Shown here: one piece after another, positions 1 through 5,462 of the stretch
Layout of the letters: each line of letters begins with the position of its first letter
How positions within the stretch are numbered: position 1 is the stretch's first letter
Assembly: GCA_036386395.1 (NCBI GenBank)
Contig: DASVVU010000215.1
Span: forward strand, 1-7,895
Source of the DNA: JAJKJG01 sp036386395
GTDB taxonomy: Bacteria > Pseudomonadota > Alphaproteobacteria > Rhizobiales > Beijerinckiaceae
DNA: 7,895 nucleotides
Reading direction: 5' to 3'
Made by a program: the position numbers and the translations under genes
The notes under the pieces: generated by a model
Seen by the model: only the letters and a program-made list of their open reading frames with translations
What the model was told of the DNA's origin: nothing
The model's database searches: none

Positions 1-1139
1 ATCTCGTTCATCGCGCCTCGCTCATTCAGCCTGATTCTGAAGATTGGAAGCGCTGGTCTTCATATCACCCAATGGTGCCGAAAATTCTTTCGAGCCGCAG
101 ATTCCGCAAAGCCATCGGGCATAACCCATCTGGTCGGCTGAAAGCCATTTATAGCAAGTATGAAGACCCAATCTTCAGAACGATCATGGAGGGCACTCTC
201 TCTGCCTTCAAACGACCTCTCAAGAAATTCGTGACTTCTGTATTCAATACCCGTGTAATTCCAAATGTAGTAATTGGTTCTTTACCAGACGCTTCATACA
301 ATGCAGCTGCATTTCGGGTTCCTGGCCAGAGGAAGTACGTTATTATATTCAATTGGGGGTTGTTTAACGTGCTGACGCGCGTCTCCAAAATATTAGTGCG
401 CATTCAAGCCCACTTCCCGCTCTCAATTAAGATCGACCTTTCCGAGTCAAGCTGGGCCGACAAATATGAGCAAGCGGTCATGCGCGTCATGGATGCAGCA
501 GAGGGCGTCATCTTGGCTAAAGCGTTTGCAGCGACTTTTCTCGATTACCATCATATTCCCCATGAACTGGACTACGACGTAAACAGCATCAATAACGACC
601 TAACCAGCACGCTAAATGGTGTGTATGCAGTAGGGGCGGAGCGCTTCGTTTTGGCGCATGAGATTGCGCACGTGATGTGCGGACATTTGGACACTCCCGA
701 AAGCACTACTGCACATGCTCTTCCAGATGGCAACCGCGTTGAGATATGTCGGCCTAGCCACAAGGACGAGATTTTGGCTGACTTGCTCGGCGACAGCTTG
801 GCAAGCATGGCTGCATTGCATGGGTTGCTCGACGAAAGAAGAAAGATTATATCACATGAGTTGCTTAATCATAGGTTAGTCGGCTCATATTTTTTCTTTA
901 TATGTGCAGAAATGATTGAGTATACTTTCACCATGTTCAATCTAGCTAGTAAAATATCAGATACGCATCCACCCCTTGCACAACGAATAGAACTGGTTAT
1001 GGCTCAAGCCAGATCTAGAAAGCATCCTAATTTTGAGATTATGGTAGAAATGCTCAAAATTAAGCTAGAGAAACTGTTGATAAAGAGCATCCCTTACTGG
1101 GAGGAGGTGGCGGAAAAGCGGCTAGGTTCATCTCTCTGA
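1..1139 (+). CDS. Zinc metallopeptidase, M48-like (gluzincin), probably 5'-partial
   Basis: This is a predicted zinc-dependent peptidase. Counting from the ATG at 72 (355 residues), HEIAH at 196-200 gives the two zinc histidines and the catalytic glutamate. GH follows at 204-205, DEILAD at 232-237 supplies a likely third ligand (E233), and THPPLAQRI at 298-306 resembles the C-terminal HPP..RI signature of M48 peptidases. NAAAF at 77-81 and the GLF at 96-98 resemble the M48 NAFA...GL segment. About 90 residues then intervene before HEIAH, where M48 proteins usually have a short link. I see no clear N-terminal membrane helices, unlike HtpX, so a cytosolic location is likely. The frame has no stop back to base 3, and no ribosome site precedes the ATG at 72, so the true start probably lies left of the window. 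The gene is much AT-richer than the core genes. Substrate is unknown; an ImmA/IrrE-like relative is a less likely alternative. Confidence 0.75.
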   Translation, partial: LVHRASLIQPDSEDWKRWSSYHPMVPKILSSRRFRKAIGHNPSGRLKAIYSKYEDPIFRTIMEGTLSAFKRPLKKFVTSVFNTRVIPNVVIGSLPDASYNAAAFRVPGQRKYVIIFNWGLFNVLTRVSKILVRIQAHFPLSIKIDLSESSWADKYEQAVMRVMDAAEGVILAKAFAATFLDYHHIPHELDYDVNSINNDLTSTLNGVYAVGAERFVLAHEIAHVMCGHLDTPESTTAHALPDGNRVEICRPSHKDEILADLLGDSLASMAALHGLLDERRKIISHELLNHRLVGSYFFFICAEMIEYTFTMFNLASKISDTHPPLAQRIELVMAQARSRKHPNFEIMVEMLKIKLEKLLIKSIPYWEEVAEKRLGSSL

Positions 1140-1529
1140 GTTATCGAAAAGGGTGTTCGGGTTTTCGCAGAATCTTTCAATCCCGATTGATAGGAGGCAG
1201 CGAGCGAGCGTGGCAATAATGAATGGGGTTGAAGTTACGAAACTTCCTATTGCATCGGCAATGATTGCGCTGGCCTCCGTAGCCCTATCGTTTAGAGCGG
1301 ATTGCACTGTTTTGGCATGTGGGCAGATCCTGGCACGCAGCGCTACGAGGATGGCTGAATAGCGGAGAAATGGTGGAAGTTGCAATGCGCCCTTCGGAAC
1401 TGGTATGCCATATTCACGTTCAAGGGCTTCCAGCGCAAAGAACAGGTTTTTGTCCACCCCTGTCTCCTGAGTTTGGCGGCCTGAGTTTAGATCAATTAGG
1501 GGGATAGTTGCTGCGGAGGCATAATTCAT
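1128..1529 (-). CDS. Hypothetical protein, 133 aa, function unknown
   Basis: I do not recognise this protein. The ATG at 1529 opens 133 residues ending in TGA at 1128-1130. The composition looks like a genuine soluble protein with ordinary codon variety: an N-terminal LFFALEALEREYG helix at about 29-41, a Pro-rich turn at 43-53, then mainly alanine-, isoleucine- and leucine-rich helices. It lacks the Arg/Pro/Ser-rich look of the shadow frames in the GC-rich genes. It converges on the metallopeptidase and overlaps its last 12 bases. It begins 13 bases after the RAM-domain gene on the same strand, so read-through from that gene is possible, but the base composition differs and the two probably have different histories. 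Only a weak purine-rich AAGAAA precedes the ATG. A 69-codon plus-strand frame (1153-1362) competes for the same DNA; this one is longer and better placed. Confidence 0.5.
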   Translation of the reverse strand: MNYASAATIPLIDLNSGRQTQETGVDKNLFFALEALEREYGIPVPKGALQLPPFLRYSAILVALRARICPHAKTVQSALNDRATEASAIIADAIGSFVTSTPFIIATLARCLLSIGIERFCENPNTLFDNSER

Positions 1530-1542
1530 TAAATTTTCTTAG

Positions 1543-1779
1543 TCAAAACGCCTTGAACGTGATGATCGTCCGGGTGTCCTGGATCTCCGGGATGACCTGC
1601 ACGTTCTCGGCCACGAAGTGGCCGATGTCGACGCCGTCGTCGACGTGGAACTTGGCGAGGATGTCGTAGTTGCCGGCGGTCGAGTAGATCTCCGAGGCGA
1701 TCTCCCGGTCGGCCAAGGCGCTCGCGACCGAGTAGGTCTTGCCGAGCCGGCACTTGATCTCGACGAAGAAGGTCTGCAT
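1543..1779 (-). CDS. Stand-alone Lrp/AsnC ligand-binding (RAM) domain protein
   Basis: This 78-residue protein consists of only the effector-binding and oligomerisation (RAM) domain of Lrp/AsnC regulators, without the helix-turn-helix. Visible hallmarks are the opening beta strand TFFVEIKC (3-10), a helix at about 17-29, the turn GNYDIL at 36-41 (the family's G-x-Y/F-D motif), a helix GHFVAENV (53-60) and the final strand TRTIITFKAF (69-78). Such single-domain proteins are known to bind amino acids and may oligomerise with full-length Lrp proteins. They do not bind DNA by themselves. The start is supported by GGAG six bases before the ATG. It lies 58 bases downstream of the hydrolase on the same strand, so the two may be co-transcribed. 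It is the first gene with core composition after the AT-rich left end. Confidence 0.88.
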   Translation of the reverse strand: MQTFFVEIKCRLGKTYSVASALADREIASEIYSTAGNYDILAKFHVDDGVDIGHFVAENVQVIPEIQDTRTIITFKAF

Positions 1780-1837
1780 CGCGCGCTCCGGTCCTGTCCC
1801 GGCCCTCTATGCCAGCCGGCGCGCGCCGTGGCCAGCC

Positions 1838-2662
1838 TCACTCGGAAGCCAGCGCCGCGACCCGCCGGGTCATAGCGGAGTCCGGGTCGGCGAGGGGCGC
1901 GATCACCGTGAAGTGGTTCTCCCCCGGGATCGCCTCAAACCGGGTGCGCACGCCCGCCGCGGCCCAGCGCTCGACGATGGTGCGGCTCTGGCGCAGGTAC
2001 TCGGCGCTCTCCGCCCCGCCGACCACCGCGTCGAGGGAGAGGCCCGCGGGCGGGGCCCAGGTCAGCGGGCTCAGAAGCTCGGCCTCGGCGGCGTTCATGC
2101 GCAGCGCCCCGTTGATGCTCGTCGGCACGAGCGGCTTGAGGTCGAACAGGCCGGAGATGGCATAAGCCGCGCGCACGAAGTCCCGCGGCAGGGCCTCGTC
2201 GACGGCGGGCCAGTTCGTCGCCAGCATGCAGGCGGCGAGGTGCCCGCCGGCGGAGTGGCCCGCGACCACGAGCCGGCGCTCGAAGCGGGCGAGCTCCCGG
2301 CAGGCCCGGCGCACCTCCTCGACGATGTCGCCGACCCTGACCTGAGGGCAGAGGTCGTACCCCGGCACCGCGACGTTGATCCCGCGCCCGTTGAGGCCCC
2401 GGGCCATGTGGCTGAGGGACGACGGCGCCAGGTTCTGCCAGTAGCCGCCGTGGATGAAGATCACGGTCGCGGCGGCGTGGTCCGGGGAGGGGGCGTGGAA
2501 GAAGTCGATGAACTGGCGCTCGCCCGGGCCGTAGGGGATGTGGAGCGGCGGGTTGACGTTGCGGTAGGCGGCGGCGTCGCGGGCCCAATCGGCGAGGATC
2601 GCCGGGTGCTCCGGGACGCGGGCCCGGTTGTTGTACTCGGCCTCGTAGTCGATCGGCGGCAT
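1838..2662 (-). CDS. Alpha/beta hydrolase, kynurenine formamidase-like
   Basis: This is a 274-residue alpha/beta-hydrolase-fold enzyme. HGGYW at 71-75 forms the oxyanion-hole region and is typical of the AFMID/Bna7 type of kynurenine formamidase and related carboxylesterases. GHSAGG at 135-140 holds the nucleophile S137. H250 in ENHF is the likely catalytic histidine, and an acid near 218-221 (AESAEYLRQS) probably completes the triad. The family reaction is hydrolysis of N-formylkynurenine to kynurenine and formate, but no other tryptophan-degradation gene is visible, so the substrate is open. There is no signal peptide, so it should act in the cytoplasm. The frame extends to 2818, but that would run through the divergent promoter region; the ATG at 2662 has AGGAG ten bases upstream and begins the conserved part. 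It is transcribed away from the asparaginase gene and towards the RAM-domain gene. Confidence 0.88.
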   Translation of the reverse strand: MPPIDYEAEYNNRARVPEHPAILADWARDAAAYRNVNPPLHIPYGPGERQFIDFFHAPSPDHAAATVIFIHGGYWQNLAPSSLSHMARGLNGRGINVAVPGYDLCPQVRVGDIVEEVRRACRELARFERRLVVAGHSAGGHLAACMLATNWPAVDEALPRDFVRAAYAISGLFDLKPLVPTSINGALRMNAAEAELLSPLTWAPPAGLSLDAVVGGAESAEYLRQSRTIVERWAAAGVRTRFEAIPGENHFTVIAPLADPDSAMTRRVAALASE

Positions 2663-2685
2663 GGAGGGGGAGCTCCTGCCAAGCT

Positions 2686-2714
2686 TGGTAGCCGCAGACT
2701 GCATTGCGACGCAA
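2686..2714 (-). promoter_or_regulatory. Candidate promoter of the hydrolase gene
   Basis: Read on the minus strand, TTGCGT (2714-2709) is followed after exactly 17 bases by CTACCA (2691-2686), a reasonable fit to alphaproteobacterial housekeeping -35 and -10 boxes. The inferred transcript would begin close to 2679, giving a short leader with the AGGAG ribosome site. The -35 box is one arm of the palindrome at 2704-2714. This is seen by eye only. Confidence 0.3.
2704..2714. promoter_or_regulatory. Perfect palindrome, candidate shared operator
   Basis: TTGCG-A-CGCAA is a perfect inverted repeat in the middle of the 127-bp gap between the divergent hydrolase and asparaginase genes. It overlaps the candidate -35 box of the hydrolase and sits 16 bases upstream of the candidate -35 box of the asparaginase. 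A looser pair, GTAGCC at 2688-2693 and GGCTAC at 2720-2725, surrounds it. A regulator bound here could affect both genes. The regulator is unknown. Confidence 0.3.
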
Positions 2715-2730
2715 CCGCAGGCTACGCCTT

Positions 2731-2759
2731 TTGACACATGGGAGGCGCGCGCGCACAAC
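2731..2759 (+). promoter_or_regulatory. Candidate promoter of the asparaginase gene
   Basis: A perfect TTGACA at 2731-2736 is followed after 17 bases by CACAAC at 2754-2759, a weak -10 box. The location, about 30 bases upstream of the asparaginase start at 2790, and the exact spacing support it. The poor -10 match keeps confidence modest. Confidence 0.4.
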
Positions 2760-2789
2760 AAACCTTCGGCTGCAACGAACAGGAATCGC

Positions 2790-3797
2790 ATGGAGGATCC
2801 CATCCTGGTCGAGGTCACGCGCGGACCTCAGGTCGAGTCGCGCCACCGGGGCGCGGTCTCGGTCGTGGACGCGGAGGGCACGTCGGTGCTCGCCCTCGGC
2901 GACGTGGAGTGCCGCGTCTTCCCGCGCTCGGCCGTGAAGGCCTTGCAGGCGCTCCCCCTCGTCGAGGGCGGCTTTGTCGACAAGTACGGGCTCACCGACG
3001 CCGAGATCGCGCTCGCCTGCGCTTCGCACTCGGGCGAGCCGGAGCACGTCGCCGCCGCGACGGCGGTGCTCGCGAAGGCCGGGCAGACGCCCGCCTGCCT
3101 CGAATGCGGGGCGCACTGGCCCTCGAACGACGACGCGGCGCGGGCGCTCGCGGCGGCCGGCAAGACCCCGACGGCGCTGCACAACAACTGCTCGGGCAAG
3201 CACGCGGGGTTCGTCTGCCTCGCCCGCGGCCTCCGCGAGGACCCGAAGGGGTACGTCCGCCCCGAGCACCCGGTGCAGCGGGCGATCGCGGCGGCCCTCG
3301 AGGACGTGACCGGCGCCTCGCACACGGCCGACGTGCGCGGCACCGACGGCTGCTCGATCCCTACCTACGCGGTGCCGCTCCCGGCGCTCGCCTTCGGCTT
3401 CGCCAAGTTCGGGGCGGGCGTGGGGATGTCGAAGGGCTGCATCCGGGCGGCGAAGCGCATCCGCGCGGCGGTCGCGGCGCATCCCTTCATGGTGGCGGGC
3501 ACGGGCCGCTTCGACACGAAGGTGATGGAGCGGTTCGGCGAACGCGTTTTCGTCAAGACGGGGGCCGAGGGCGTGCACTGCGCGGCCCTGCCGGACCTCG
3601 GCTACGGCATCGCCGTGAAGTGCGACGACGGCGCGAAGCGCGCCGCCGAGGCCGTCATGGCGAGCGTCCTTCTCCGCTTCCTCGAGGCAGAGGACGAGGA
3701 GCGCGCGTTCCTCGCGAGCTTCGCCCGCCGCCCGATCAAGAACTGGAACGGCCTCACCGTCGGCGAGGTCCGCGCGACCGAGGCGCTTGCGACCTAA
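2790..3797 (+). CDS. L-asparaginase, zinc-containing Rhizobium etli type (Asparaginase_II family)
   Basis: The enzyme hydrolyses L-asparagine to aspartate and ammonia in the cytoplasm. At 335 residues it matches the thermolabile asparaginase family typified by R. etli ReAV, not the classical E. coli AnsA/AnsB fold. Conserved positions are visible: FPRSAVKAL with the S47-x-x-K50 pair, CASHSGE with S79, NNCSGKHAG with C134 and K137, DGCSIP with D186 and C188, and VKTGAEGV with K256. In ReAV the equivalent cysteines and lysine bind zinc, and the Ser/Lys pairs form the active site. The frame is open back to 2661, but the ATG at 2790 starts the family's MEDPILVEVTRG opening and has AGGA five bases upstream. 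It is divergent from the formamidase-like hydrolase and ends by sharing four bases with the stop of the convergent SDR gene. Confidence 0.93.
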   Translation: MEDPILVEVTRGPQVESRHRGAVSVVDAEGTSVLALGDVECRVFPRSAVKALQALPLVEGGFVDKYGLTDAEIALACASHSGEPEHVAAATAVLAKAGQTPACLECGAHWPSNDDAARALAAAGKTPTALHNNCSGKHAGFVCLARGLREDPKGYVRPEHPVQRAIAAALEDVTGASHTADVRGTDGCSIPTYAVPLPALAFGFAKFGAGVGMSKGCIRAAKRIRAAVAAHPFMVAGTGRFDTKVMERFGERVFVKTGAEGVHCAALPDLGYGIAVKCDDGAKRAAEAVMASVLLRFLEAEDEERAFLASFARRPIKNWNGLTVGEVRATEALAT

Positions 3798-4546
3798 CCC
3801 CGCCCGACGAACGGCATCTTGGTCGCCATCACGGTCATGAACAGCACGTTCGCGTCCGGCGGCAGGCTTGCCATGTGGACGACGGCGTTCGCGACGTGCT
3901 GCGGGTCCATGAGCGGCTCCGCCCTGACCGACCCGTCGGCCTGCGGCACGCCGTCCTTCATGCGCCGCGCCATGTCGGTCTCGGCGTTGCCGATGTCGAT
4001 CTGGCCGCAGGCGATGTCGAAGGGGCGCCCGTCAAGCGCGATAGACTTCGTGAGCCCCGTGATCGCGTGCTTCGTCGCCGTGTAGGGGGCGGAGTTCGGG
4101 CGCGGGGCGTGGGCCGAGATCGAGCCGTTGTTGATGATGCGCCCGCCGCGCGGGCTTTGCGCCTTCATGAGCCGCATCGCGCCTTGCGCGCACAGGAACG
4201 AGCCCGTGAGGTTTGCGTCGACGACCTTCTTCCACTGCTCGAAGGACAATTCGTCCATGGGCACGGCCGGCGCGCCGGTGCCGGCGTTGTTGAACAGGAG
4301 GTCGAGGCGGCCGAAGCGCTCCTTGATCCTGGCGAAGAGGTTGTCGACCGAGGCGGGATCGCCGACGTCGGTCTCGACCACGAGGGTCTCGCCGCCGCCC
4401 TCCCGCGCCGTGGATTCGAGCGGCTCGCGCCGCCGCCCGGCGAGCACGACCGCATAGCCCGCCTTGAGAAGTCCGAGCGAGACCGCCTTGCCGACGCCCG
4501 TCCCGGCTCCGGTCACGAGAGCAACCTTGTTTGCCATCCTGCGCAT
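3794..4546 (-). CDS. Short-chain dehydrogenase/reductase (SDR), classical type
   Basis: This is an NAD(P)-dependent oxidoreductase of 250 residues, the usual length for a classical SDR. The Rossmann motif TGAGTGVG lies at 12-19, and R38-R39 after strand 2 suggest a preference for NADP(H). D60-V61 contacts adenine, and NNAG is at 86-89. The catalytic tetrad is N112, S142, Y155 and K159 (YTATK). The C-terminal part has the substrate loop with MARRMKDG. The substrate cannot be read from the sequence. Two starts are possible: the ATG at 4546 has AGAGGGA directly against it, whereas the ATG at 4537 (MANKVALVTG) has the same purine tract at a more normal nine-base distance and may be the real one. 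The stop overlaps the asparaginase stop by four bases in convergent orientation, leaving no room for a terminator. Confidence 0.93.
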   Translation of the reverse strand: MRRMANKVALVTGAGTGVGKAVSLGLLKAGYAVVLAGRRREPLESTAREGGGETLVVETDVGDPASVDNLFARIKERFGRLDLLFNNAGTGAPAVPMDELSFEQWKKVVDANLTGSFLCAQGAMRLMKAQSPRGGRIINNGSISAHAPRPNSAPYTATKHAITGLTKSIALDGRPFDIACGQIDIGNAETDMARRMKDGVPQADGSVRAEPLMDPQHVANAVVHMASLPPDANVLFMTVMATKMPFVGRG

Positions 4547-4599
4547 TCCCTCTTCGACGGACGCCTTCGCCCGCTCGAGGGGCGGCGCCGGGGCGCAGG

Positions 4600-4628
4600 T
4601 TAGTGCAGCCGTCGCGATCGTGCATCAA
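4600..4628 (-). promoter_or_regulatory. Candidate promoter of the SDR gene
   Basis: On the minus strand TTGATG (4628-4623) is followed after 17 bases by CACTAA (4605-4600). The inferred start of RNA would be about 45-50 bases upstream of the SDR start codon. The -35 box overlaps the stop codon of the small membrane-protein gene. This is seen by eye only and the -10 box is a partial match. Confidence 0.28.
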
Positions 4629-4824
4629 TTTGAATGCGGCGGCCGCGAGCGCTGCCGAATCTCCCAGACGTTCACGCCGACGACCGTGGCGAGACAGGCG
4701 GCGATTCCGACGCAGCCCGCGACCATGTTCGACGCCCCGAGCTTCGCCGCCAGAGTGCCGGCAATGAGCCCCACGAAGATACCGGCCACGAAGCCCGGTA
4801 TCGCTCCAGGAGATAATCGGCCAT
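4625..4824 (-). pseudogene. Small two-helix membrane protein gene, apparently frameshifted
   Basis: The minus strand from about 4797 to 4625 encodes a natural-looking small membrane protein: GFVAGIFVGLIAGTLAAKLG, then a second hydrophobic stretch VAGCVGIAACLATVVGV, then WEIRQRSRPPHSN and TGA at 4625-4627. That frame has no ATG at its beginning. One frame over, the ATG at 4824 (or 4833) reads MADYLLE. Joining the two needs just one extra base near 4805, which would give MADYLLEAIPGFVAGIF and a protein of about 66 residues. The region is 200 bases long, one short of a multiple of three. I infer a one-base deletion or a sequencing error. An intact shorter version from the GTG in GFVAG is possible but has no well-placed ribosome site. 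The family is unrecognised; its two short glycine- and alanine-rich helices suggest an inner-membrane protein. Confidence 0.5.
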
Positions 4825-4916
4825 GGCGGCCATCGTATCACGAGCGCGGGGCCGAATGCGCCGGCGGGTTGCCGGCCTGCTTCTCGTCCCTTTGCGCGGT
4901 TTCCTCTCCGAGGAGC

Positions 4917-5222
4917 CTAACGCTCGCGCTCCTTCACGGCGTTGCGGATGCGCTCCATGCCGTCCTTGGCGGCGGGCTCGACCTTGAGGATCGGGTGGCC
5001 GTGCTTCGAGCGGCGCTTGGTGAAGAGGAGCCGCACGTAGCCGCCGTTGCCGAGCGGCAGGAAGTAGACCCCGTCGGTCTCGTTGCCGAGGAAGCAGCAG
5101 GCGCCGATGTAGAAGCTCTCCTCATAGGGCTTGACGGCCCGCCGCACGGTCGGGTGCATCACGAGGGTGATGCCCTTGGCCTCGCAGACTTCCTCGATCC
5201 CGGTGATGGTCAACACGGCCAT
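4917..5222 (-). CDS. Hypothetical protein, 101 aa, function unknown
   Basis: I do not recognise this family. The 101-residue product begins MAVLTITGIEEVCEAKG, has a central beta-rich segment (SFYIGACCFLG at 36-46, GVYFLPLG at 51-58, GYVRLLFTKRR at 61-71) and ends in a charged helix (DGMERIRNAVKERER). There is no signal peptide or membrane segment. A cysteine pair (CC at 42-43) and C13 are the only cysteines. The frame extends to a GTG at 5231, but the ATG at 5222 has a GAGG just three bases upstream, while the GTG has none. Codon use matches the core genes, and the regular amino-acid composition argues for a real gene. It heads towards the frameshifted membrane gene and the SDR. Confidence 0.7.
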   Translation of the reverse strand: MAVLTITGIEEVCEAKGITLVMHPTVRRAVKPYEESFYIGACCFLGNETDGVYFLPLGNGGYVRLLFTKRRSKHGHPILKVEPAAKDGMERIRNAVKERER

Positions 5223-5282
5223 GAACCTCACGCGACGCGCCGCCGGAAGGGCGGAACGAAAGTGCCTCTCGTGAAGCTCAAC

Positions 5283-5344
5283 GTCCGCGACGCTTCGCGG
5301 GTTTCGCGGTACTCTGGATTTCGTGACAGCGTGCGGTCGCGGAC
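5283..5344. repeat. Inverted repeat with nested direct repeats in an intergenic region
   Basis: GTCCGCGAC at 5283-5291 is exactly repeated in inverse at 5336-5344 (GTCGCGGAC). Between them TTCGCGG occurs twice, at 5294-5300 and 5303-5309, nine bases apart. The 231-base gap 5232-5462 separates two divergent genes (5222 minus, 5463 plus) and contains no convincing ORF, so a regulatory role is plausible but unproven. G+C-rich DNA gives some such matches by chance. Confidence 0.35.
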
Positions 5345-5362
5345 CTTTCGGCGCCGCTCCAC

Positions 5363-5400
5363 GTTACGGGGAATTCATGGTGGCGCCACGGGACCGTAAC
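5363..5400. promoter_or_regulatory. Inverted repeat upstream of the Spy-like gene, candidate operator
   Basis: GTTACGG at 5363-5369 and CCGTAAC at 5394-5400 are perfect inverse copies. They flank GTGGCGCCAC, a perfect ten-base palindrome at 5380-5389. The structure lies 63-100 bases upstream of the Spy-like gene, a usual place for an activator or repressor site. I could not place a convincing promoter box next to it. Confidence 0.35.
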
Positions 5401-5462
5401 CCGGCCGCGGGCAGCCTGCAGCGACCTTGTCCGATGGTTTGAGACACAAAGGAACCGCCCGC

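Noticed and set aside
1153..1362. 69-codon plus-strand frame opposite the unknown 133-residue protein
   Set aside because: It is shorter, has no ribosome site that I could see, and the minus-strand frame has a fuller protein-like composition. The choice is not certain.
2661..2789. Upstream extension of the asparaginase frame to an ATG at 2661
   Set aside because: It would cover the divergent promoter region and overlap the hydrolase start. The ATG at 2790 has AGGA upstream and starts the conserved sequence.
1935..3578. 547-codon minus-strand open frame across the hydrolase start and asparaginase
   Set aside because: Its product is Arg/Pro/Gly/Ala-rich and lacks any family motif. It is a shadow of two well-supported genes in other frames, a usual effect of very high G+C.
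2738..4603. 621-codon plus-strand open frame across asparaginase and the SDR
   Set aside because: It has Arg-rich low-complexity composition and overlaps two genes with complete catalytic motifs in other frames.
4860..4876. GCCGGC-N5-GCCGGC stem-loop after the 101-residue protein, as a terminator
   Set aside because: There is no T-run after it on either strand, and such six-base matches are frequent in this base composition.
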